Source of the DNA: Branchinecta lynchi
Taxonomy: Eukaryota; Arthropoda; Branchiopoda; Anostraca; Branchinectidae
Length of the DNA: 64,000 bases
Assembly: GCA_023053575.1 (NCBI GenBank)
Contig: JAKZAP010000015.1
Span: 11,336,930-11,400,929, forward strand
Reading direction: 5' to 3'
A program made the translations under genes and the position numbers. The notes below the pieces were generated by a model that was not told the origin of the DNA, searched no databases, and saw only the letters and a list, made by a program, of their open reading frames with translations. Of the stretch, positions 14,501-22,979 are shown one piece after another; within the stretch, counting starts at the first letter, position 1, and every line of letters begins with the position of its first letter.

Positions 14501-17500
14501 TAATTTATTTATAACCCGCCGTTTTCAGAAAGCGGAGTAAATGAAGAAAGTAAATAAAACACATAAACATACACAAAAAGACACTTAATTTCAATCGTCG
14601 GCCAGGAAGCAGTGTAGAAGGTCGTGCGCTGGTTGGGTTCTGTTGTCAATGATTTTTGATAGCGAAGAAGAAACATCCAAAAGGGTAACACTTGCATCTT
14701 GAATTTTGAACTTCTCCGTCAAAGTATGGTTATGGCATAATTTCGACAAGTGGAGCAGGTGCTTTGCATATTTAAAATAACATGATCTCATCTTTTTTAT
14801 CTCCTTCTTTCGCAGAACATGAGTGACACCAGAACGAAATAGTATAGAAGGAGCGCAGAAGGTGCTGTACAATTTTCCCAAAGCTTGACGATTATAGCGC
14901 CCCCGGTTGGGGACGATGCGCCCATAGGCGGTACGGATTGATCTAGAAACTTCTTGAACAACCGAAGAGCAAAATTTTGACAACGAGGATTTGAATGTTA
15001 TGCCAAGCCATCGTAGAGATTCTGTTGATCTGACGACGAACGATCCAAGAGAGATAGAAGCTTTAGCATTCAAACGATTTGACGAAGGGTTGAAATGCAG
15101 GTACTCACATTTTGAGAGGTTAATTTCAAGACCGATTTTGAGAAGTTCCGACGACAGCTTACAGACATTTTTGGTGAGTGTGGATCGGGTACGGCTTACT
15201 AAGAGCAAGTCGTCCGCGTAAGCTATGTAGCTGAAGGCGTGGTCTTTATAAAAGTAAGCAGGATGCAAAGAATCAAGACAAGAAGATATGGCCGATTTGA
15301 AGATGTAGGGAGATAAGACTCCCCCTTGACGAACACCAGTTCGGACTGGAATAATCTCTGACAAGCTACCTTGCCATTTGAACCTTACTGAAGAATGACC
15401 ATACCAAAATTTTAACAGATAGACAACAGACAGATTCACGCCAGAAGTAATGAGAGAAAATAGGGCCTGAGAGTGCGTTATATTGTGAAAAGCACCAGCT
15501 ATATCTATAGAACATATATGTATAGCAGACTTGTCGCGGGTAGCCTGTTTCATCATTTTTGTCAATATGTGATGAGCGTGCGCACAACTGGCGCTCGAAC
15601 GGAATCCAAACTGCATTGAACCAAAGCGACATTTTTCAACTATTTCTGGAAGAAGGACGTATTCCAGGATTTTGCTTATGGTACAAGTAAAATGGTAGTA
15701 GTAAAAAAATGAACTCAGTACCGGTAGGTCTCCTTACCCCGCTCCCCCTATCGAAGTTCTAATCAACTTGAGACAAAACTTTTAAATTACTACTTTTCTG
15801 GTTTCGACCGAATCCGGCGAAAGATTAGTCGGTCGAAAAAATGATATACAGATACAGATTAAGCATGTTTCTCTACCCTAATATCGAACCTCTTCAGATG
15901 AAACATTGGCTATTAAGAATCTTCCGGTTTGGGCCAGATTCGGCGCGAACTAATTGTCAGGCGCGAAAATAAATTTCAGATATGGATTCAGTGGTTCTCC
16001 TTAGGCCTACCCTCCTCTCCTTACATTACTTGCTTTTAAAGGATATTCTTTGTCAATCTGAACCCCCTCCCCCACCCCTAAATATAGGGCTACAAAGCCC
16101 ATCTACGAACCTGATCTGTCCTGTAGTCCAAAGAATCCCGATACCAGGTTGGAACAAAATATCTAAGCTCCTTCGGGAGTTATCGTGCTAACGGGCATCC
16201 CTAACATAGGCATCCCTCCACTTACGTTTTGAGATCCCATAAACCGATTCACGAGCAGGTGATTCATTGTGGGGACCGGGCATTACTAGCAAAACATTGA
16301 AACAAATACATATATTTAAACAAAACACAAATTATATGTTCTATAGATACAGCTGGTGCTTTCGACAATATAATATTGGCATAACATGCAAATCTTCGTT
16401 GTCAAAATTTTGCTCTTCGGTCGTTCAAGAAGTTTTGTAAACCAATCCGTACCACCTATGGGCGCATCGTCCCCAACCGGGGGCACTATAATCCTAAAGC
16501 TTGGGAAAATTGTACAACACCTTCTGCGCTCGTTCTATACTATTTTGTCCTGGTATCACTCATGTTCTGTGAAAGAAGGAGATTAAAAAGATGAGATCAT
16601 GTTACTTTAAATATGGAAAGCAGCTGAATAGAATAGAATAGTAATTTATTCGCTCACACTTTCACGGTTACAAAACCAAAATTGGTGAGTAATGTTATGC
16701 ACAAATTTATCACTATAACATATACATTTAAAAGCACGTACAAATGGTCAAAGGCTATTTAAAATTTCAACAATCATATAAAACTATTTTGGTAACGCCT
16801 GTTTGGCCGCTACTGGTTGGAACATTGTGACCTTCGTAGAGACTGCTCGCTCTCGCCTTTCCCTTACATTGTTGTATGGGGGAGGGAGAAACTCATTGTA
16901 AATGGGGTGCGAAATAAGTTTTTTTTTTACCGGTCTCGAGGCATAGGTTCAGTCTCCGTTTCTCCACTGTATCAATTGTGTACGTGCTTAGAAGAAGGGA
17001 GTAGGGTACTTTTGGGCCTTTATGGATAATATGGAGAGCGCGTTTTTGTATTCTTTCAATACGTGAGTTTTGACCTGCTCGACTTGTCGAAATGCCATAA
17101 CCATACATTAGCTGCGTTCTTTGTCACGGGAGTTCTCACCGGTGGTCTCCGGTTTTTCTTATAAGCCGTTTTTGCATCCACCGGTGACTTCTCACCAGTC
17201 TTATAACCCGTTTTTGAACTAACCAGTGTCCGGTTTTATCTCACCAGTGCGGACTAATGTCCGGGCCCCACTATAGTCACACCTGGTAATAACGCTGGTA
17301 ATAAGACCGTCTTACGGTCGAAATTGGAAAGAAAAAACGCTGAAAAGGTAAGATAGTCGAGATGGAAAAATCCATCTCCGCCATTTCGAAACGTAACTTT
17401 GGAGTGTTTGGACCAATCACAGACCAGAGTCACTGACTTTAGCCAGTTTTGTTTACATTTGAGTGATGATGATGCTAATTTGTCTTGAATTCCTTCGTTC

Positions 17501-18909
17501 AAGGTGTAACCAGGATGAAAAGTAAGAGTGGGTAATAACCAAATTAGCAAACCAAATTACGTACAGGTGTGACTGAATGTGGCCCAGGCATAACCAGAAC
17601 CTGCTCGTGAGCCCGGCTTCAGCGAGGAGTTAGCCGGTTTTCATCAACTCACCGCTGAACCAAAAGAACGCGTTTTAAGGGAAGAACCGGACACTGGTGA
17701 CTAAACACCAGTGACAGCCCGGAGTGCAACGAACGCAGCTATTGAAGGAGAAGTTCAAAATTCAAGATGCAAGTATTACCTTTTTGGATGTTTCTTCGTC
17801 GCTATCAAAAATCATTGACAACAGAGCCCAACCAGCGAACAACCTTATCCTCATGCCGATCGCATGTAACCGGAGATATTGTAATAGCTTCTTTCCGAAA
17901 TTTGTGGATTTTTACAATAATGTTGTTTTGTCTTAGTTATTTTGTTAGAAATTTTATTTCGGGTGTTGACTTCAATGGTTTACCTTTTATTTTGAGTACG
18001 AATTCAATTTCAGCAATTGTTGTATATATTACTTGACAAAGGTCAAACAATTTGGTTGGACAACCACGAAATTGTGTACCTGAATTATACAATAAATCTA
18101 TCAATCAACCCACTGCTTCCTGGCCGAAGATCGAAAATTAGTGTTTTATTCTGTGTCTTTATGTGTTTTATTTATTTTCTTTCATTTACTCCACTTTTTC
18201 AAAATGGATGTTACAATTACTTACTTACTTAATTATTAAAAGTAAAACGAACACTAAAGTCAAAGAGTGCTTCATAGCTTTCCATAAACCAAATTCGACT
18301 ATCTTTTTTGTTGTTGTTTAAACTTCTTTTTTTTTTTTTTTTACTCTGGTCACCCTTTGAAGATTTCATCAGAAGTAGAGTCCCCCCCACACACACACAC
18401 ACATATTTCTGCCCCTGCCTTAGGGAGGGGGAGACCAAAGGGGTAATATCCTGCCCACCAGTCCACAACATTCTCCGCCAGTTTTTCTAAAGTCTAGAAC
18501 ATGAAATGAAAATAAAAAATGTGAAAATTTATGTCACTCTTTTATAAGTTTATTAAAGATTGTAAACATGTTAAATTATTATGTTACGTTTAGTAGCTTA
18601 TTTTCATTTGTGCCTTTTACATTTTATTTCGTATCGGTCAACAGTATCGGTCAACAAGCGAGTCATAGATAAATAAATAAAATACAAACATAAAGGACTG
18701 GCAGCTGAGCTTCACAGGCCTAAGGCTGTTAATACTAACTGACATACATCAGAAAATTTGTTGTGTCTGTGGCAAATACTTTTGGTCTCCGACTGTCTTA
18801 CCTTCAAACAAACTGTGCAGTAGGTGCAAATGTCATGCAGGATTCTTGGCAGCCTTTCTTCCAGATCGTATCTTTCAGAACAGTTGGAGCAACGAAGGTT
18901 GTCCTCCAT
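2263..18909 (-). CDS. RING/B-box/coiled-coil (TRIM-like) E3 ligase gene, 3' incomplete
   Basis: Three exons join in frame: 18909-18802 (36 codons from an ATG), 12161-11923 and 2581-2263. Exon 1 ends on a complete codon; exon 2 ends two bases into a codon that the first base of exon 3 completes as Arg. Together they give about 222 residues. The order is RING finger (residues about 7-52, split by intron 1), a linker, a B-box-like Cys/His cluster (about 120-137), then a helical coiled coil (about 140-220). RING plus B-box plus coiled coil is the tripartite arrangement of E3 ubiquitin ligases; RING recruits the E2 enzyme and the coiled coil usually dimerises. The last donor (CAG then GTGAGC) shows that at least one more exon lies to the left, so the substrate-binding C-terminus is not visible. 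Introns are about 6.6 and 9.3 kb and full of mobile elements. Substrate and precise orthology cannot be told. Confidence 0.8.
2600..3675. other. No gene recognised (intron 2 of RING gene)
   Basis: This AT-rich intron sequence has only short opposing open frames (for example 3360-3674 on the minus strand) with no recognisable motifs. I see no clear repeat boundaries. Confidence 0.5.
3676..3897 (+). mobile_element. MITE-1 copy 1
   Basis: The termini CACTATGAAAAAT and TTTTTCATCGGG match the family inverted repeat CCCGATGAAAAAT with two changes at the left end. The element is flanked by a CT/CT 2-bp direct repeat (3674-3675, 3898-3899). The interior has the family's TAGTAG-rich body but is shorter (222 bp) and more diverged than the others, so it is probably an older copy. 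There is no coding capacity. Confidence 0.8.
3950..4870 (+). mobile_element. LINE 3' fragment with ORF C-terminus
   Basis: The frame 4044-4370 ends with a Cys/His cluster (YPVCGCVDEFCFHFMCEC) like the C-terminal CxxC...H...C domain of many non-LTR retrotransposon ORF2 proteins. Downstream is the 3' motif GATGACCCTCGGGCTTTAAG (about 4536-4555). The 5' part is missing, as expected for 5'-truncated insertions. There is no reverse transcriptase domain here. Confidence 0.6.
4871..5380 (+). repeat. Tandem triplication of a LINE-like 3' tail
   Basis: Three similar units start at about 4871, 5031 and 5222, each with ATTTTTAGAAAAATAAAGCG, a GAATTGAA microsatellite and the phrases TGTGTTGTACTTTGAAATCG and CATATCCAGCACTAT. 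Periods are about 160 and 191 bp. AATAAA lies inside each unit, so these look like tandem copies of one retroelement 3' end. Confidence 0.75.
5480..5597 (+). mobile_element. LINE-A 3' end fragment
   Basis: TTTACTCCGCTCTTTCGAAATGG and the following AATAAATAAATTACTTACTA match the 3' end of LINE-A, seen in full at 14482 onward (minus strand) and at about 18170-18236 (plus). It is a 5'-truncated tail only. Confidence 0.6.
5600..5882 (+). mobile_element. LINE-like 3' tail with (GATT)n
   Basis: The sequence ends in TTGGATTAAACTTGATTGATTGATTGATG. A short microsatellite tail of this kind is typical of several non-LTR retrotransposon clades. No coding frame is seen, and the element is not identified further. 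Confidence 0.35.
5997..6440 (+). mobile_element. MITE-6 remnant split by MITE-1
   Basis: CAAGAACAAATAAGC at 5997 and CCTCCGTCTCCCTATCT after it match the end of the element nested at 50470-50888. The match resumes after the MITE-1 copy at about 6345 (CGACCATGCGCAGTC against a related phrase in the 50 kb copy). The other end is not clear, so the right boundary is approximate. Confidence 0.45.
6038..6342 (+). mobile_element. MITE-1 copy 2
   Basis: The left terminus is CCCGATGAAAAAT and the right terminus TCTTTCATCGGG (one mismatch). The element is 305 bp and flanked by CT (6036-6037 and 6343-6344). The interior is rich in TAGTAG and nearly identical in layout to the copies at 13860 and 59408. 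It is non-coding. Confidence 0.88.
6390..6815 (+). mobile_element. LINE-like 3' end with (TAA)n tail
   Basis: Two overlapping open frames end at a TAATAATAATAATAG microsatellite (about 6776-6806). The terminal residues resemble degraded ORF2 tails, but no catalytic motif is present. The call rests mainly on the tail. Confidence 0.35.
7093..9355. mobile_element. hAT-like non-autonomous element A
   Basis: The terminal inverted repeats are CAGGGGCGTCGCTA at the left and its exact reverse complement at the right. The element is flanked by a perfect 8-bp duplication GTCAGGAG (7085-7092 and 9356-9363). The 8-bp duplication and a CAGGGGCG-type end are hallmarks of hAT transposons. No transposase can be read in 2263 bp. 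It carries a family F array inside (7764-8710), so it is a defective carrier. Long G and C runs sit just inside each end. It lies in intron 2 of the RING gene. Confidence 0.92.
7764..8710 (+). repeat. Family F element with internal tandem array
   Basis: Bounded by TTTTTGGGATCCCAAAACG at the left and TTTTTGGGATCCCATCG at the right. Next to the left boundary is a short GTCTGTCTGTCC run. The body holds four to five units of roughly 125-135 bp with the phrases GATGGTGAAAACCATTTTC, GTTCGTCCGGAATCCGG and AAACCGGAAAGTT. Relatives are at 15716-16240, 20732-22039, 51050-52837 and 61934-62888. Confidence 0.75.
9364..10500. other. No gene recognised
   Basis: Intron 2 of the RING gene. A 70-codon plus-strand frame (9436-9648) has no recognisable motif, no splice context and no close neighbour. 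The sequence is mostly AT-rich. Confidence 0.5.
10504..10675. mobile_element. Short inverted-repeat element (candidate MITE)
   Basis: CTGAGGTAGCGTTCCAG near 10508-10524 is mirrored by CTGGAACGCTACCTGAG near 10660-10676, with one mismatch. No convincing target duplication was seen, so the boundaries are approximate. Confidence 0.4.
10798..10970 (+). mobile_element. MITE-4 left part, truncated
   Basis: It starts GAGCGTGTTCCACG after TAT and shares AAAAGTTACTACGCTGAGC and ACCATGCTCGGCAGCG with the full copies at 32490-32792 and 46431-46721. The right terminus is missing. Confidence 0.6.
11440..11850 (+). mobile_element. LINE ORF2 C-terminus and 3' end
   Basis: The plus-strand frame to 11740 contains NNCTKQSLSETRIAYNDSFR followed by LHRLPRFWSATEMF, a segment I recognise as the conserved C-terminal region of a common animal non-LTR retrotransposon group. 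AATAAAA (about 11817-11823) and an ACCTT microsatellite follow. It is 5'-truncated. The 113-codon antisense frame is a shadow. It lies just downstream of RING exon 2, within intron 2. Confidence 0.65.
11923..12161 (-). CDS. RING/B-box gene exon 2: second half of RING finger
   Basis: The acceptor is TTTTTTTTGCAG before 12161 and the donor is CACAG followed by GTATGG after 11923. The exon is 239 bp: 79 codons plus two bases. It opens with GFPVDDGTVLCPEC, supplying the final CxxC of the RING finger. KVNLPEGGILALSEDDST follows, matching the LP-GG linker seen after many animal RING domains. The remaining 50 residues are acidic and lysine-rich with no clear domain. It joins exon 1 in phase 0 and exon 3 in phase 2. 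Confidence 0.82.
12354..12601. repeat. Near-perfect 91-bp inverted repeat (hairpin)
   Basis: The left arm is 12354-12444 and the right arm 12511-12601; by eye the arms are identical in reverse complement. Each arm contains TTCGGCCCTTCTTGGCAAGG. The 66-base loop holds a second small palindrome (AACCTGTCAA / TTGACAGGTT). An exact 11-bp direct repeat AAGTAAAGATT occurs at 12308-12318 and 12602-12612. Diverged single arms occur at about 12225-12290, 13795-13840 and 47285-47320. It sits immediately upstream of RING exon 2, inside intron 1. Confidence 0.9.
12613..13859. other. No gene; LINE-like tail near the end
   Basis: AT-rich intron 1 sequence of the RING gene with short non-conserved frames. 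Around 13640-13735 a plus-strand tail with AATAAAC and a TTGAACTTGAACTTG microsatellite looks like a retroelement 3' end. Confidence 0.4.
13860..14154 (+). mobile_element. MITE-1 copy 3
   Basis: Termini CCCGATGAAAAAT and ATTTTTCATCGGG are a perfect inverted pair. The element is 295 bp and flanked by TT (13858-13859 and 14155-14156). The body is closely similar to copies 2 and 6. Confidence 0.9.
14482..15698 (-). mobile_element. LINE-A, 5'-truncated, reverse transcriptase domain
   Basis: The minus-strand frame (at least 15616-14594, 341 codons, open further upstream to about 15698 through TISKILEYVLLPEI) is a non-LTR reverse transcriptase. Visible motifs are FGFRSSAS (finger), SIDIAGAF (first catalytic Asp), GVRQGGVLSP, AYADDLLL (intact YADD core) and LRWLGI. 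The thumb and C-terminal region reach IQDASVTLLDVSSS. The 3' end is an AATTACTTACTTACTTAC microsatellite tail. The endonuclease and the N-terminal half of the RT are absent, so it cannot be autonomous. It lies in intron 1 of the RING gene, same strand. Confidence 0.9.
15716..16240 (-). repeat. Family F element, partial
   Basis: The orientation is opposite to the 7764 copy. It ends at ACTTACGTTTTGAGATCCCA (16221-16240) and contains the CGAACCTGATCTGTCC region, GGGAGTTATCGTGCTAACGG and diverged CCGGATTCGGCG array units. Its left end abuts the truncated LINE-A. Confidence 0.6.
16629..17076 (-). mobile_element. LINE-D 3' end inserted in LINE-A
   Basis: The minus-strand frame reads IERIQKRALHIIHKG, then VPYSLLLSTYTIDTVEKRR, the conserved end of ORF2 in a CR1/L2-like group. 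The minus-strand 3' tail is CTATTCTATTCTATT. LINE-A sequence is found directly on both sides, so this is a later insertion. It shares its C-terminal pattern with the element at 59790-60601. Confidence 0.7.
17111..17739. mobile_element. MITE-2 copy 1 (TA duplication), itself interrupted
   Basis: The termini GCTGCGTTCTTTG and CAACGAACGCAGC are inverted, with TA on both sides (17109-17110 and 17740-17741). The intact copy at 49160-49452 is 293 bp; this one is 629 bp because a second element sits at 17258-17590. A TA target suggests a Tc1/mariner-type or ISL2EU-type donor. Confidence 0.85.
17258..17590. mobile_element. MITE-3 nested in MITE-2
   Basis: Comparison with the uninterrupted MITE-2 at 49160 defines the insertion: TAA at 17255-17257 and again at 17591-17593. 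The ends TGTCCGGGCCCCA and TGTGGCCCAGGCA are an imperfect inverted pair. AGTCACACCTG and CAGGTGTGACT follow just inside. The 3-bp TAA duplication fits PIF/Harbinger-type elements. Confidence 0.8.
18802..18909 (-). CDS. RING/B-box gene exon 1: start codon and first half of RING
   Basis: The ATG at 18909-18907 opens 36 codons to the donor (TTGAAG followed by GTAAGACAG after 18802). It encodes RCSNCSERYDLEERLPRIL, then HDICTYCTVCLK: the first CxxC, the ERxPRxL spacer typical of RING domains, and the central ligands. The usual CxH pair is replaced by H-x2-C, a variant ligand order. I chose this ATG because the open frame upstream starts at TTG and enters a LINE 3' end within about 50 bp. A non-coding upstream exon is possible. 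Confidence 0.78.
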
Positions 18910-20259
18910 ACTCAATCCTATGTAATACGAAAACTATGAATAAAACAGAATTTATTACCAAACGAAGCCCGAGGGCCATGGCAACAAAACTGTGCAAGTT
19001 GCCTACAATAACTTCTAAAAGTAACCAACATTGCTCCTCTTCTAAAAATCTCATACTATACTCCATCACAAGCCTCAAGTAACAACCAAAACAGTCATCC
19101 TTCATCATCCTTACCATTCACTCTTCATTATATTCTCTCTCATCATATACCTCCTTTCTCCCTTCAATCAATTCCACACACTCACACAGCAAATGAACAA
19201 CACTTTCATCTCATCACTGATAGCCCACATCAAAAGTCTAACAAAGCCCTAAAATGGTTGGTCGTCATTTCAAAACAGTAAAAAAAAGTACGAAACAGCC
19301 TGCCACGGATAACTGCAGAAGAGAACTGAAATTTTCTAACATCTACATTTCCTCGCACACACAGACTTCTTATTAAATGACACAAATGAGTGAGATCCTG
19401 CAGATCAGGCCTAAACCAGAATCCAAGGTATTTAAAATCTTCAACAAAATTCAGATGTGACGAACACAGCAACACAGGAGGAAATATTTTGATTTTCAAC
19501 TCTGGTGGTATAAATGTCATGCATTCCGTTTTTTCTGTGTTAAAGACAATATCTCTCTCCAATGCAAATTTCTCACATACCCGAAGTAGGAGGTTCAAGG
19601 CATTAATACTCGGAGCCATGAGGACAAGATCATTTGCATAGCTCATATTATTAAAACACTTATTACTAATGAAACAACCAACTGACATGCTGCCAAGCAG
19701 ACTATTTAGATCATCAACATAAAGATTATACAGAAAAGGGGATAAAATACCTCCCTGCCTGACACCATTCTGTACAAGAAATGGGCTACTACGATAAGTA
19801 CCCCCACTTAACTTCAAATATGTGTCGTCGAAACCACACTTCTTCAAGTAACAAAACATACGGAGAGGGAACATCACTTATAGGCAACTCCAAAAACAGT
19901 TTTTTGTGATCAACCCGGTGAAATGCTTAACGCGTACCAATAAAGCATACAGAAACTGCCGAGCCTGCCCAAGCCAAAAAAAACAGAAGTACATAATAAC
20001 ACTTTTAAGGATAAGAACACAGAATTCTGTCAATGAATGGAGGTTGAACCCCAACTGATACACCGACAGAATACACCGTTCATCTTGTTTTCAGAAAGCA
20101 CTGGCTAACGCCAGCGGCGTCCCAAGGGGGTGGGTCGAGGGGGTGCTGCACCTTCCCCCCCCCCAGAAGGGCCGTGAAAAAAAATCCGGTAAATTTTGAC
20201 TGGTGCGGCGAAGCCACGCAAGTCAAAACTAGTCAAATTCATCTGAACTTGATGATTTT

Positions 20260-20515
20260 TATGGAGTCTACCGGATAATTGCTCTGGGAACCTACCGGAA
20301 TTTTGCTCAGGGCATCTATCGAAAGCTTGCTCAAGGAATCTGTCGGAACTTGTCTCAGGGAATTTACTGAAGGCTGGATCAGGGTATCTACCAGACTATG
20401 CCCCATGGAATCTACTAAAATTTTGGAATCTACCAGCATTTTGCTCAGTCTACCGGAATATTGCACAGAGAATCAACTGGAATTTTGCTCAGGGAATCTA
20501 CGGGAATTTCGCTCC
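20260..20515. repeat. About 30-bp minisatellite
   Basis: Diverged tandem units of the type GGAATCTACCGGAATTTTGCTCA recur eight or so times. Both strands are open across it because the unit length is close to a multiple of three; this is not evidence of coding. Confidence 0.75.
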
Positions 20516-20731
20516 TACTTTTCTACATGCTTAACTTCTCCTATGTCGCATCTTCAGCCCTGAAAGGCAGGCCTTTGTTTAAACTGAAATTCTTCATGTC
20601 TTGATGAATTTTGGTTTTCCATGCAAGCAGCCCACGCTCTGAATGTTATCACGAAAACTACAAAATCCCTCAGATGTGTTCCAAATATTTCAGTATTCAA
20701 ATATCAGAATGAACAAGACCAAAGGTGTCGA

Positions 20732-22039
20732 TGGGATCCCAAAAATCTAAGATTTGATCCAGACAATTCGGTCTTGTGTTCGCCAGGCTAATCATCAGAG
20801 AAAACCGAGTTCAGATATTCTATCTACCTATTTATACATCTATAAGCCATATCTATTTTGATGATATTGACCGAAACTTCCTGCTTTACTACTGCCAAAT
20901 TTGCGGTTTCGCCCGAATTCTGAGCGAACTACTAGTCCAGCAAAAAAGAAAAATTCAGAAACGAAGCCGGCGTATCTCCTTATCCCTATAAAGAAATCTA
21001 ATCAACTTTAAATAAAAATTTGACTTAAAAAAAATGCGGGTACAACCGGATTCCGGACTAATTATATGTCCGGGTAAAAAATGATCATTATATACAGACT
21101 CAGCGTCTCTTCTTACCCCTAAATATCATCTAATCAACTTCAGATAAAGCTTTTACTTTTAACATATTTTCCGGTTTTGGCCGGATTACAGGCGAACTAG
21201 TTGTCCGGCGAGAAAATGGTTTTCACCATCGGGTTCAGCATGTCTTCTTACCCAAAAATCAAACATTTAATCAACTTCAAATGAAACTGTTACTTTTAAG
21301 CAACTTTCCGGTTTTGGCCGGATTCCGGACGAACTGCTTGTCCGGCGACGAAATGATTTTCACCATCATGCTCAGCATGTCTTCTTACTCCTAAATCAAA
21401 CATTTAATCAACTTCAAATGAAACTTTTACTTTTAACCAACTTTCCGGTTTTTGCCTGATTCCGGACGAACTACTTGTCGGGCGAGAAAATGATTGTCAC
21501 CATCGTGCTCAGCATGTTTTCTTACCTCACAATCGACTATCACATTAGCTGTTTAAAAATATTTTGTTTGTCCCTTAAATTGAACCACCTCCCCCACCCC
21601 CAAATATAGGGCTACAGAGCCCATCTACGAACTTGACCTTACCCTTGACCCAAACAATCAGCATACCAAGTTTCATCAAAATATCTCATTCCCTTCGAGA
21701 GTTATTGTGCTTACAGACAGACGGACGGACTGACAGACGGACAGACAGACAGACGGGCGGACAGACGGACGGGCGGACAGACGGACGGACAGACGGACGG
21801 ACGGACAGACGGACGGACAGACGGGCGGACGGACGGACAGACGGGCGGACGGACAGACGGACGGACGGACGGACAGACGGACGGACGGACAGACGGACGG
21901 ACGGACAGACGGACGGACGGACGGACAGACGGACGGACAGACGGACGGACGGACAGACGGACGGACGGACGGACGGACGGACGGACAACTTTTGCGATGT
22001 CATAGGTATCCCTCCACTTACGTTTTGGGATCCCAAAAA
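20732..22039 (-). repeat. Family F element inside hAT-like element B
   Basis: Bounded by TGGGATCCCAAAAATCTAAG at the left and ACGTTTTGGGATCCCAAAAA at the right, the same ends as the 7764 copy in reverse. Array units carry TTCCGGTTTTGGCCGGATT and GAAAATGGTTTTCACCATC. The short GTCTGTCC run of other copies is expanded here into a 270-bp array. Confidence 0.75.
21714..21987. repeat. (ACGG/ACAG)n tetranucleotide microsatellite
   Basis: About 270 bp of nearly uninterrupted GACGGACAGACG-type repeats with occasional GGGCGG variants. All long frames here (repeating Arg-Thr-Asp or Ser-Val-Arg-Pro) are artefacts of the tetramer. Confidence 0.97.
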
Positions 22040-22488
22040 TAAGCTGCCTTTTGAGTAAAACTTTAACAAGCCCATTTTGTGTTATTTGTAGCCCAGAACA
22101 GAAGGGAGAACACAACAGTAGGCCTATTCTAGAGTTTCTGCACAGACGGTCATTACTGGCAAAACCTGAAAAAATTCTGGTAAGACTTAAAAAATTCTGA
22201 AGCTGCACCCCCCTATCAGGAAGGTATCGGGACGCCCCTGGCTAACGCTGTGGGCAGATAATTTGAAAAAGATGACATATTACCATTTTTAATTTAGGAA
22301 TGTGAATAAGAGCAACTCTTGTTAACAAATCTGGCAACATAATGTGGGACGTCATTAAATCAAACAAAGCAAGCAAAAAACTACTTAGAAGCCTCACCGC
22401 ATGTTTTGAATGAGAAGCAGACAAACCGTCTTGTCCAGGGCCACAATTATTCATTGGTGACATTGCTTTCAGAACATCCTAGACTTTA

Positions 22489-22958
22489 GTTGCATTTTTT
22501 GTCTCTGTTCTGTTCGCTCTTTTTTCTCTGTTTTGAATTTTTCCTGTTTTTGTCAAAATACAGAACATGGTGTTTCACATTTTCCCATTTTTGTACGCTG
22601 TTCTGTGTTCCGTGTTCTCTGTTCTGCTGTCTGTTTTGCAAAACATGGAACCTGCTCTCCTAGCATTTTTTTTCAGATAGAAAATTGCAGAGAGATTCAC
22701 AGATAGAAAAGAAAGAATCGCAGAACTCTGGAGGATAAAGCTGGATCTTAAAGTAGCCTATGGTTGTTTAGGGAACACAATTTGCAATTTAACAGATTTT
22801 CCGCTTAAGACATGCTCAGGATCCTAAATTTGAGTTTTCGTCAGAACAGCGACAAAACACGAAACACGGAACAGCATAAGCAAAACACTGTTTTTTACCC
22901 AAACCAGACAACTGCGAGCACGTAACACGGAACAGGAACCAGAGACAAAAAATGCAAC
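22489..22958. mobile_element. TA-flanked foldback MITE in LINE-B
   Basis: The terminus GTTGCATTTTTTGTCTCTG is repeated inverted at the right end, with TA on both sides (22487-22488 and 22959-22960). Both arms continue with loose repeats of TTCTGTTCCGTGTTCT, giving long imperfect arms. It is 470 bp and non-coding. Its insertion cuts the upstream part of LINE-B. Confidence 0.82.
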
Positions 22959-22979
22959 TATTAATAGGTTCAAACTGAA

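Larger units (their letters stand above)
16325..18236 (+). mobile_element. LINE-A copy 2, degenerate and interrupted
   Basis: Segments 16325-16628, about 17076-17110 and 17742-18236 are collinear with LINE-A on the opposite strand. Shared phrases include GGCGCATCGTCCCCAACCGG, GTTCAAAATTCAAGATGCAA and the TTACTTACTTAATTATTA tail. The frame is broken by indels. Insertions at 16629-17075 (another LINE) and 17111-17739 (MITE-2) split it. Confidence 0.8.
20112..22240. mobile_element. hAT-like non-autonomous element B
   Basis: The ends CAGCGGCGTCCC and GGGACGCCCCTG are inverted with one mismatch. A perfect 8-bp duplication GCTAACGC lies at 20104-20111 and 22241-22248. The element interrupts LINE-B, whose frame resumes on the other side. 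Contents are a roughly 30-bp minisatellite, a family F element and a long ACGG/ACAG microsatellite; there is no transposase. Confidence 0.92.
18940..22488 (-). mobile_element. LINE-B, decayed reverse transcriptase, split by a hAT-like element
   Basis: The minus strand reads, in order: NNCGPGQDGLSASHSKHA (22463 region), then after the hAT-like insert YQLGFNLHSLTEFCVLILK (about 20063-20000), then a 215-codon frame (19877-19230) with NGVRQGGILSPFLYN, SYANDLVLMAPS and FVEDFKYLGF. The catalytic YADD is YAND, so polymerase activity is lost. Frameshifts and stops separate the blocks. The 3' end has GCCATGGCCCTCGGGCTTCG (18981-18962), ending close to RING exon 1. Upstream it is cut by a MITE at 22489. 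Confidence 0.82.

Noticed and set aside
21633..22208. Open frames of 129-165 codons on both strands (Ser-Val-Arg-Pro or Arg-Thr-Asp repeats)
   Set aside because: They are translations of the ACGG/ACAG microsatellite; a tetramer without stops keeps all frames open.
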